Shown here one piece after another: positions 1-5,348 of a DNA stretch of 5,348 nucleotides; the first letter of the stretch is position 1, and each line of letters opens with the position of its first letter. The notes under the pieces are model-generated. The model had not been told where the DNA came from, did no database searches, and worked only from the letters and a program-made list of their open reading frames with translations. The DNA comes from Kiritimatiellia bacterium (GTDB lineage Bacteria > Verrucomicrobiota > Kiritimatiellia > RFP12 > UBA1067): positions 1 through 5,348 of the forward strand of contig JAGDAE010000238.1 in NCBI GenBank assembly GCA_017959645.1. The letters are read 5' to 3'. Position numbers and translations under genes: made by a program.

Positions 1-1370
1 ATTCCATGGTTTCGTACTGGCTGACGATGGTGATCGCCGCTAACGTGGAATCCGACGGCTGGAGCCGCTATGCATACGTAGGAGACGACGGCAAGATAAT
101 CTGGGGGCCGGTCTGGGATTTCGACAACAGTTGCGGAGGCAGATCGATCGAGGCGATGTTTACCGAGGACGCGCAAGGCAATCCGGTTTCGGTTTCGCGC
201 AACGAATGGTATTCGTCCGGCTGGAACGTCGGCGTAGATCAGGGATACGGCGGTTCGGCTCCGGCGACATGTTTCTATCCGGAATGGAGCGACGACCCTT
301 ATTTCTGTCTTAAGCTGTACGAGAAATTCAAATCGATTGCCGGCTATCTCGATCGTCTTGTCGCCGACGACGGGCTTATCGAAGAATATATCGGCTATCT
401 GCGCGAATCTGGCGATGCCAACGCCGAGACCTGGGCGGGAAAGGTCTACGATACAACGAGAGGATTTTACGTCTCGAAGCATATCGCGTTCTCCGGCGAA
501 TTTTCGGAGCCGGAATGGATGCGAACCGTGCTCAAGAGCCGCATCGAATGGATGCGCGCGAGGATGACTTCGCTCGCCGACACGATTTCTTCGCTGCGCT
601 GCAGTTCGACCAACCCTTATGTCGACGGTTCCTCGGCGTTCGAATTCGATTTCGGCTCCGTTCCAGGCCGGCTGCACTCCAAAGAGCCGACGCCGGATGT
701 CGTGATTCTCGCAGGGGACGATCTCGGGTTTTCACTCTCGCTTTCCGGCGCGGCGGCCGATGCCGAACTCGTCGCCGTCTACGCGAACGGAATTTTCGCT
801 GGCAGTCATCCGGTAGCGGAAGGTAGGGTTTCGCTCGATATCGGCGCGTTGCCGCTCACGAACCGCGACGGAAATCGCAATCTCGTTTTGTTCGCCGCCA
901 AAGCGCAGGACGGCTCGACACTTGCGACCTCTTACGCGCTCGTTACGATGGCGGAAGACGAGAACGAGTTTCTGCGCTATGCTGATTGTGCGACGGTGGT
1001 TTCCGGCGATGCTTCAGCGGTTGCGCTCGATACCCGCGCGGTTCCGGCGGACGGTGTGCGTGTTCCCCGGTCGCTCGATGAGGTTTTGCCATTCGCTCTG
1101 TGCGGAGATAGTGATTGGCGTCTTGGCGGCAATGCCGGGTTCGTTCTTTCGGCGATCGTCGAACATCGAGGCGAAAATGTGGGGAAAATCCTCAAAAGCG
1201 GATCCGGCGAGATGGTCTACGAAAACCGTCGCTTTCCGAAGAGCGTTGTCGAGTACCGGCTATCGCACGGCAACACCGAAGAAGAAACGGCTATATTCGA
1301 TTTCAGCGCGATAGGCGATTGCACGTCTGCAGATTTTCTCTTTCCGGGGCTTTCGCTTACGATAAGATAG
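1..1370 (+). CDS. CotH-family kinase-fold protein, 3' part (start outside window)
   Basis: This is the C-terminal part of a CotH-like protein, a family of atypical protein kinases first known from spore coat protein H and common in secreted bacterial proteins. The reading frame is open to the left edge (first full codon at base 3), so the ATG at base 6 is probably internal. Numbering from that Met, residues 1-45 carry the family signature: a helix, then NVESDGW, an aromatic strand (RYAYVGDDGK), then GPVWDFDNSCG. The DFD at 38-40 corresponds to the metal-binding segment of the kinase fold. Residues about 95-200 are helical and fit the C-lobe. Residues about 205-454 look beta-rich, with Ig-like alternation, and are not assigned to a family. 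The N-lobe and any signal peptide lie outside the window, so substrate and location cannot be read. The gene ends in TAG overlapping the next gene's GTG by one base. The family call is fairly sure; kinase activity is inferred. Confidence 0.8.
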   Translation, partial: SMVSYWLTMVIAANVESDGWSRYAYVGDDGKIIWGPVWDFDNSCGGRSIEAMFTEDAQGNPVSVSRNEWYSSGWNVGVDQGYGGSAPATCFYPEWSDDPYFCLKLYEKFKSIAGYLDRLVADDGLIEEYIGYLRESGDANAETWAGKVYDTTRGFYVSKHIAFSGEFSEPEWMRTVLKSRIEWMRARMTSLADTISSLRCSSTNPYVDGSSAFEFDFGSVPGRLHSKEPTPDVVILAGDDLGFSLSLSGAAADAELVAVYANGIFAGSHPVAEGRVSLDIGALPLTNRDGNRNLVLFAAKAQDGSTLATSYALVTMAEDENEFLRYADCATVVSGDASAVALDTRAVPADGVRVPRSLDEVLPFALCGDSDWRLGGNAGFVLSAIVEHRGENVGKILKSGSGEMVYENRRFPKSVVEYRLSHGNTEEETAIFDFSAIGDCTSADFLFPGLSLTIR

Positions 1371-3319
1371 TGTTCGCTGCCGTTCTCGCTTTTTTTGCCG
1401 CTGTTTCAATCGCTCCGTTCTGCGAAGTCGAGGTTGTGGACGAAGTCGATTGCACGTCCGTCGGCCACGCGTTCGCCGATTTCCCGGAAGGATCTTCGCG
1501 CGTCGTCGAGATACTCGGCTCGAAATGCCGCCACCTGCCCGTGCAGGAGGGGGAGACGGACAGCTGGTTCAAATACCGGCTGGGCGAAGGGTGCGCCCTC
1601 AAGGAAGACGGCGGATATGTCGTCGTTCTCGAATATCCCGACGACGTGCCGCGCAACTATGTTCTGCACAACCGCGCCAACGGTTCCGACCGCGGTTTTT
1701 CGACCGGCAAATGCTACGGAGACGCCGACAAGGCGAAGTATGTCGACAACCATGTCGAATCGCTGGACGTCCCGCAGAGCGGACGGTGGGAACGGTGGAT
1801 GGAGTTCTCTCCGCTCGCCGGCGGCGAAGACGGGTTCGATTTCTACGTCTCGCAGTATTCGCGCGGGCACGATCCGCTTTCTCAAGGCGTGGCAGTCCGT
1901 CGCATTCTGCTTTGCGAGATCAAAGACGAGGAAAAAGCGGCCGCGAAAATCGTCCGGCCTGAAGGCCTGCCTTTCCGGCACATCTTCTGGCGCGAGGAGA
2001 TGAGCGACGGGAACATCACGCTCGGACAGGTGCGGCGCAAGTTCCGCCAGATGCGGTTTCTCGGAATCGACGTCTACATGAAGGACCTGCTCGAGTTTGG
2101 ACATGTCCAGCACTGGGATCCCCACTGGATAGCCGAAAACTGGATGTGGGGCTCGACGCGCGAGATGGACAATCTTTGGGAGAAAATCGTCAAAGAGGCC
2201 GGCAAAAGGGGAATCGAAGTTCTTCCGTACTACGAATGGTCCGGTCCGCGAGAATTCAACAACGGCTGCCGGACCCTCGGCGGCGGCGAACACTATACGC
2301 ACATAACCTGGAGCGAGGCGAGCATCGACATAACCGATCCTCGCGCGCTGGAAGAGACGAAGAAGCTCCTCGACGGCACGATTCTGCGGTTCAAGAACGA
2401 CGCGAAATTCCTCGGCGCGATGTTCCGCACCCGCCCGACCCAGTGGGCGATAAGTTTTTCGGACGAGGCTCTCACGCGCTTCGGGACGACGCGTGAGGAG
2501 ATACGCGCGTCGGGCGAGACGTATTCGAAGTATCTCGACTGGTGGTATGCGCGCCGGGCCGGGTTTCTCGAAGCGCTGCGGAAATATCTCGCCGCCAACG
2601 GACTGCCGGAGGCGATCGTGCTTCTCGACGGCGAATATTCCGAGCCAGGGCCGGCGAAGGACGCCGACCGCGACGCGCCGACTCCAACCTGGGGCGAATG
2701 GGAATGGCATCACGCCTGCCCGGCCGACCGCCCGTCGACCTTCCCGAAGATGAAGTCGGTTTCTCTGGCCATGCCGGTCAACCGCATGTATTCGGTGGCC
2801 GATCCGCAGCTGTTCTCCGCCTATGCCGATGCCGACGGCATGACGACAATCGTGAAACATTCCCCGCTGAACGAGCATATGCAGGAATCGATCGGCTTCT
2901 ATACGATGAACGACACCGAAAAGGCCGGCCGCGCATCGATGATGCTCGAGGTCGCGGCGATGGCGAACGGCGACATCGGCAACATCTGCTATCTCGTCGG
3001 CAGCAGTTTCGCGAGAGGCTTTCCGGCCGCCGCGCGGGATTTCAACCTCAACTTCCTCGCGCTGCCGGCGATGCGTTCGCGCGTCATCTGGAGCTCCGGC
3101 GACGGGATCGTCTTGAGGGAGATCGACTGCGGAAAGGCGGTATACTACGCGATCGTGCACACCGGTGCGACGGCGAAAAAAGATGCGCGTATCGTCTTCC
3201 CGGGGAGAAAGACGGATACGCTGTTCTTTCCGGCGACCGGCGCTCGCCGGCGGCTGGAGGGAGGTTCTCTGGCCATGGATCTCGAGCCGTGGCAGCTCGT
3301 CGCCGCGCGGGCAGAATAG
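1370..3319 (+). CDS. Secreted multidomain protein with putative TIM-barrel glycoside-hydrolase-like core
   Basis: The product is 649 residues if it starts at GTG 1370. An open frame extends upstream to an ATG at 1115, but that extension overlaps the CotH-like gene and is Arg-rich shadow sequence. GTG 1370 instead begins a hydrophobic segment (FAAVLAFFAAVSIA) resembling a signal peptide, although it lacks a basic n-region. Residues about 20-200 look like a beta-sandwich (GGYVVVLEYPDD, then NRANGSDRGF). Residues about 204-565 look like a TIM barrel with conserved-looking acids after strands: E209/E210 in HIFWREE, E289 in PYYEW, D365/E366 in FSDEA, and D420/E422/E425 in LLDGEYSEPG. Residues about 568-649 resemble the small C-terminal beta domain of many glycosidases (ending LEPWQLVAAR). 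The overall style recalls clan GH-A enzymes, but no named family is recognised and the catalytic residues are guesses. No clear ribosome-binding site precedes the start; coupling through the TAGTG overlap is likely. An exported role on polysaccharide fits both neighbours. Confidence 0.72.
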   Translation: MFAAVLAFFAAVSIAPFCEVEVVDEVDCTSVGHAFADFPEGSSRVVEILGSKCRHLPVQEGETDSWFKYRLGEGCALKEDGGYVVVLEYPDDVPRNYVLHNRANGSDRGFSTGKCYGDADKAKYVDNHVESLDVPQSGRWERWMEFSPLAGGEDGFDFYVSQYSRGHDPLSQGVAVRRILLCEIKDEEKAAAKIVRPEGLPFRHIFWREEMSDGNITLGQVRRKFRQMRFLGIDVYMKDLLEFGHVQHWDPHWIAENWMWGSTREMDNLWEKIVKEAGKRGIEVLPYYEWSGPREFNNGCRTLGGGEHYTHITWSEASIDITDPRALEETKKLLDGTILRFKNDAKFLGAMFRTRPTQWAISFSDEALTRFGTTREEIRASGETYSKYLDWWYARRAGFLEALRKYLAANGLPEAIVLLDGEYSEPGPAKDADRDAPTPTWGEWEWHHACPADRPSTFPKMKSVSLAMPVNRMYSVADPQLFSAYADADGMTTIVKHSPLNEHMQESIGFYTMNDTEKAGRASMMLEVAAMANGDIGNICYLVGSSFARGFPAAARDFNLNFLALPAMRSRVIWSSGDGIVLREIDCGKAVYYAIVHTGATAKKDARIVFPGRKTDTLFFPATGARRRLEGGSLAMDLEPWQLVAARAE

Positions 3320-3333
3320 ACGCGTGCGGCGAC
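3299..3333 (+). terminator. GC-rich hairpin across the stop codon, possible weak terminator
   Basis: Bases 3299-3309 (GTCGCCGCGCG) pair with 3323-3333 (CGTGCGGCGAC preceded in order by the loop), giving 11 pairs of which one is G-U. The 13-nt loop at 3310-3322 contains the TAG stop codon (3317-3319). The stem is followed by an A/U-rich stretch, but not by a run of U, so this is not a classical intrinsic terminator. It may weaken read-through from the left block, protect the 3' end, or be a by-product of GC-rich coding sequence. Its position directly before a promoter supports a boundary role. Confidence 0.35.
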
Positions 3334-3337
3334 AATA

Positions 3338-3346
3338 TGATATAAT
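3338..3346 (+). promoter_or_regulatory. Extended -10 promoter (TGATATAAT) for the DRTGG operon
   Basis: TATAAT at 3341-3346 is preceded by TG at 3338-3339 with one base between, an exact match to the bacterial extended -10 element. It lies in an A/T-rich pocket within otherwise GC-rich DNA, in a 33-bp gap between genes. No good -35 hexamer is seen 16-18 bp upstream, which extended -10 promoters tolerate. Counting the hexamer as -12 to -7 puts +1 at 3353, the A of the ATG, and no Shine-Dalgarno is present in the gap. A leaderless transcript is therefore predicted. The motif is seen directly; transcription from it is inferred. Confidence 0.65.
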
Positions 3347-3352
3347 ACAGCC

Positions 3353-3691
3353 ATGAACATATCCGATATTGTGAAAACGCTCGACGGTACTCTTGTCGCC
3401 GGCGGCACGTCTGACCGCAAGGTCGGCGCCGTTGTCGCCAACGATCTCATGAGCGACGTTCTGCTCGACGATTCCGACGACATACTGCTGCTCACTTCGC
3501 TAGCGTCCGACCAGGCGATCAGAACCGCCAACATCGTCGGCGCGATGGCCGTGGTTGTCCACAACGCCAAGCCGCTGCCGCAGACGATGTGCCAGGTCGC
3601 GGACACCCTCGGCATCCCGCTCATATCGTCGCCGCTGACCAAATACGAATCGTGCGTAAGAGTCCATGACTTCCTTGCCGCAAACGGTTAA
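3353..3691 (+). CDS. Stand-alone DRTGG-domain protein
   Basis: A 112-residue protein made almost entirely of one DRTGG domain. The family pattern is clear: a short N-terminal strand-turn segment (residues 1-25), then NDLMSDVLLDD (30-40), ILLLTSL (44-50), QAIRTANIVGAMAVVVHNAKP (55-74) and LGIPLISSPLTKYES (86-100). Stand-alone DRTGG proteins of this size are known in clostridia and Thermotogales; from memory some lie beside anti-sigma-like ATPases and iron-hydrogenase genes. In CBS-type family II pyrophosphatases the same domain sits between two CBS domains and takes part in nucleotide binding and dimerisation. No catalytic residues are expected; the likely role is cytoplasmic ligand sensing or partner binding. 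ATG 3353 is the only reasonable start and sits at the predicted transcription start. The 3' end overlaps the next gene by 26 bp, which suggests coupled translation and a shared function with the CBS-HATPase protein. Confidence 0.85.
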   Translation: MNISDIVKTLDGTLVAGGTSDRKVGAVVANDLMSDVLLDDSDDILLLTSLASDQAIRTANIVGAMAVVVHNAKPLPQTMCQVADTLGIPLISSPLTKYESCVRVHDFLAANG

Positions 3692-4706
3692 GATTCTTTC
3701 CGGCGGCGAAAGCCGCAGCGACGACCAGATAATCGCGGCGCACGGTCGCTCGTCCGCCGGCGCCGGGGCGGCGCTTCCGGGCGCCGAGGACAGCCCTCTC
3801 GTGATTATGGAGCTTCTGCAGCGCCTGCGGGTGAAGGACGTCATGAAGTCGCAGAACATCATCTCGGTCGTCAGGACCGACTCGATGAAGTTCGCGCAAA
3901 ATCTGATGAAGCGCAACCACATCTCCGGCGTGCCGGTCGTCGAGGGGTCGCGGCTTTTCGGAATCGTCTCGGTCAACGACATAATCAAGGCGCTGGAGGG
4001 GGATTGGATTCAGGATGCGGTCCAGCAGCACATGGCGACGAATCTCGTGGTTCTCGAAGAGGACATGCCGCTCGCGTTCGCGCTCAAATTCTTCCAGAAC
4101 TACACGTTCGGACGCTTCCCGGTGCTGAACAAGGAGCGCAATCTCGTGGGCATCGTCAGCCAGCGCGACGTGACGCGGGCGATGCTCAAAGAGTTGACCC
4201 GGGAGATTTCGAAGCTCGAAGGGCGGTCGCCGCCGGCGCAGGACGCGCCGGCGCGGAGCGAGGGGGCGCTGCCGTTCTACGCGATGAGGCAGTTCGCGGT
4301 CGTCCACAACGATCTGCAGAGCGCCGGCAAGGCGGCGAACGAGATAAAGAAGATGCTCAAAGACGCCGGGGTCGACCCGAAGATCGTGCGCAGAGTGGCC
4401 GTCGCGGCGTACGAGCTGGAGATCAACGTCTGCATCCATTCGCTCGGCGGCACGGTTACGTTCATTCTCGACACCGAGCGCGCGACGGTGATCGCGAAAG
4501 ACCGCGGGCCGGGCATCAAGGACGTCGAGTGGGCCTGCCAGGACGGCACGTCGACCGCCAACGACTGGATACGCTCGATGGGCTTCGGTGCGGGGATGGG
4601 GCTTTCGAATTCGAAGAGGGTTTCGGATTCGTTCGACATACAATCCAAAGTGCCGTCGGGTACGACGGTCATGTGCGAATTCAATCTCGCGAAAAAGGAG
4701 GGTTGA
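3666..4706 (+). CDS. CBS-pair protein fused to RsbW-like HATPase (anti-sigma-type serine kinase domain)
   Basis: A 346-residue cytoplasmic regulator. Residues 1-50 are Gly/Ala/Ser-rich and probably disordered. CBS1 spans about 53-112 (VKDVM at 56-60, HISGVPVVEG, GIVSVND at 99-105) and CBS2 about 118-178 (RFPVLNKERN, GIVSQRD at 162-168); together they form a Bateman module that usually binds adenine nucleotides. A Pro/Ala linker (about 188-203) leads to a Bergerat-fold ATPase (204-343) with an intact N box (E250, N254, H258), G1 box DRGPGI (279-284) and G2 box GFGAGMGL (306-313), as in RsbW/SpoIIAB anti-sigma kinases. No STAS partner, sigma factor or phosphatase is seen in the window. ATG 3666 overlaps the DRTGG gene by 26 bp and lacks a strong ribosome-binding site. 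GTG 3801, with GAGGA at 3786-3790, is an alternative start that keeps all domains. Codon use with G or C at third positions continues between the two starts, so the longer form is preferred. The domain calls are firm; the phosphorylation target is unknown. Confidence 0.88.
   Translation: MTSLPQTVKILSGGESRSDDQIIAAHGRSSAGAGAALPGAEDSPLVIMELLQRLRVKDVMKSQNIISVVRTDSMKFAQNLMKRNHISGVPVVEGSRLFGIVSVNDIIKALEGDWIQDAVQQHMATNLVVLEEDMPLAFALKFFQNYTFGRFPVLNKERNLVGIVSQRDVTRAMLKELTREISKLEGRSPPAQDAPARSEGALPFYAMRQFAVVHNDLQSAGKAANEIKKMLKDAGVDPKIVRRVAVAAYELEINVCIHSLGGTVTFILDTERATVIAKDRGPGIKDVEWACQDGTSTANDWIRSMGFGAGMGLSNSKRVSDSFDIQSKVPSGTTVMCEFNLAKKEG
4695..4701 (+). promoter_or_regulatory. Strong Shine-Dalgarno for the rhamnosidase gene
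   Basis: AAGGAGG lies 6 nt before ATG 4708, inside the last codons of the CBS-HATPase gene. It fixes the start of the rhamnosidase gene and contrasts with the absence of such a site before the genes starting at 1370, 3353 and 3666. Confidence 0.85.
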
Positions 4707-4707
4707 G

Positions 4708-5348
4708 ATGAAAAGAATGGTGCTTGCGGCGCTTCCGGCGCTGTTGGCGGGGTGCGATCCGGAAATTCCGATGGCCGCGGCGCTCGACGGTTCCGCGTGG
4801 GACTGCTCGCAGTGGATATCCGCGGCCGACGCGACGCCGGTCGACGATGCGATCAGGGAATCGCAGCGCGCGGCGGACGGCCTGAGCTGGTTCGTGCTCG
4901 AGGACTTCCAGGAGGCGAAAGTCGAGTCGGTGAAGTGGATGACCACCGCTCTCGGCGTGTACGAAATCTATCTAAACGGCAAGCGCGTGGGACAGGAGGC
5001 GCTAAAGCCCGGCTTCACCCATGCGCACAAGACGCGGCGCTCGTTCACCTATGACGTGACGCCGCTCTACCGGCAGTGCGAGACGAACTTTTTCGCAGCC
5101 GAGGTGTCCGCCGGGTGGTGGTGCGACCAGGTCTGCGGGTTCCAGGGCAAGGTGCCGGCGTTCAGATCGGTCGTGGAATTCACGTTCTCGGACGGAACGA
5201 AGAAGCTGGTAGGAACCAGCGTGCGAAATTGGAAGGCTGCCGTAGCCGGCAACATCGTCCACGCCGCGATCTTCGACGGCGAGGAATGCGACGCCAGAAT
5301 CGCGCCGCCTTATTCCGGCTCGCCGTTCCTGAAGCAGCCGGTCGCCAA
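4708..5348 (+). CDS. Lipoprotein alpha-L-rhamnosidase-like protein, N-terminal part (runs off right edge)
   Basis: The first 213 codons of a gene that is open to the window end. The N-terminus MKRMVLAALPALLAGC has a basic start, a hydrophobic core and a lipobox (LAGC, lipidated Cys16), so an exported lipoprotein is predicted. Residue +2 is Asp, the inner-membrane retention signal in E. coli; its meaning here is unknown. Residues about 70-145 match the N-terminal beta-sandwich of bacterial alpha-L-rhamnosidases (GH78 type): ALGVYEIYLNGKRVG (G83, Y85, N90-G91), LKPGFTHAHKTRRSFTYDVTPLY, and GWW at 136-138. These enzymes release terminal L-rhamnose from pectin-like or glycosidic substrates. The catalytic (alpha/alpha)6 barrel lies beyond the window, so activity cannot be judged. 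Cys139 and Cys143 beside GWW could form a disulfide in the exported protein. The ATG lies one base after the previous stop and has a strong ribosome-binding site, so it is probably co-transcribed with the two sensor genes. Another enzyme sharing this N-terminal domain is possible. Confidence 0.8.
   Translation, partial: MKRMVLAALPALLAGCDPEIPMAAALDGSAWDCSQWISAADATPVDDAIRESQRAADGLSWFVLEDFQEAKVESVKWMTTALGVYEIYLNGKRVGQEALKPGFTHAHKTRRSFTYDVTPLYRQCETNFFAAEVSAGWWCDQVCGFQGKVPAFRSVVEFTFSDGTKKLVGTSVRNWKAAVAGNIVHAAIFDGEECDARIAPPYSGSPFLKQPVA

Noticed and set aside
1115..1369. N-terminal extension of the barrel protein back to ATG 1115
   Set aside because: The 85 extra residues overlap the CotH-like gene in another frame and are Arg-rich; the hydrophobic export-like segment begins at GTG 1370.
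1406..3160. Long open frame on the - strand (584 codons)
   Set aside because: It is fully antisense to the barrel-protein gene, has an Arg/Ala/Val-rich composition with no recognisable domain, and follows from the strong third-position GC bias of the + strand gene.
2761..3277. Repeated 13-mer TTCTCTGGCCATG at 2761 and 3265
   Set aside because: Both copies encode the tetrapeptide SLAM in the same gene and frame; there is no extended similarity around them, so this is coincidence.
3312..3328. -35 box for the 3338-3346 promoter
   Set aside because: The hexamers 16-18 bp upstream (in AGACGCG) do not resemble TTGACA, so no -35 element is annotated.
4004..4711. Second + strand frame (235 codons) inside the CBS-HATPase gene
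   Set aside because: An Arg/Gly-rich shadow of the real frame with no domain.
3621..4946. Long open frame on the - strand (441 codons)
   Set aside because: It is antisense to the CBS-HATPase gene, whose domains are unmistakable. The translation is Arg/His/Asp-rich and domain-free, and it runs across a clear operon junction.

Overview
The window carries five protein-coding genes, all on the + strand and tightly packed: the 3' part of a CotH-type kinase-fold protein, a complete secreted protein with a probable TIM-barrel glycoside-hydrolase-like core, a small DRTGG-domain protein, a protein fusing a CBS pair to an RsbW-like ATP-binding domain, and the 5' part of a lipoprotein alpha-L-rhamnosidase. 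No RNA gene, mobile element or CRISPR array was seen. The GC-rich coding style, the gene families and the secreted carbohydrate-active proteins suggest an uncultured-type PVC bacterium (Kiritimatiellota, Lentisphaerota or Verrucomicrobiota). That placement is recalled from family resemblance and was not tested.

Left block (1-3319): the CotH-like gene ends in TAG, whose last base is the first base of the GTG start of the next gene, so the two are probably translationally coupled. The second product has a hydrophobic N-terminus, an N-terminal beta-rich region, a Trp- and acid-rich barrel-like core and a C-terminal beta domain. Its exact family is not recognised.

Junction (3299-3352): an 11-bp GC-rich hairpin spans the stop codon of the left block. 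It is followed at once by an A/T-rich stretch holding a perfect extended -10 promoter (TG-A-TATAAT). The spacing puts the predicted transcription start on the A of the next ATG, so the next gene may be leaderless.

Right block (3353-5348): a DRTGG protein, a CBS-CBS-HATPase protein (26-bp overlap) and a lipoprotein rhamnosidase (1-nt gap, strong Shine-Dalgarno) look like one operon. CBS and DRTGG domains together form the adenine-nucleotide-sensing unit of CBS-type family II pyrophosphatases. Here the same two modules sit on adjacent coupled genes and are joined to an anti-sigma-like kinase domain. The inference is a split energy or nucleotide sensor driving a switch kinase, co-expressed with a surface glycosidase. 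This is the most interesting part of the window.
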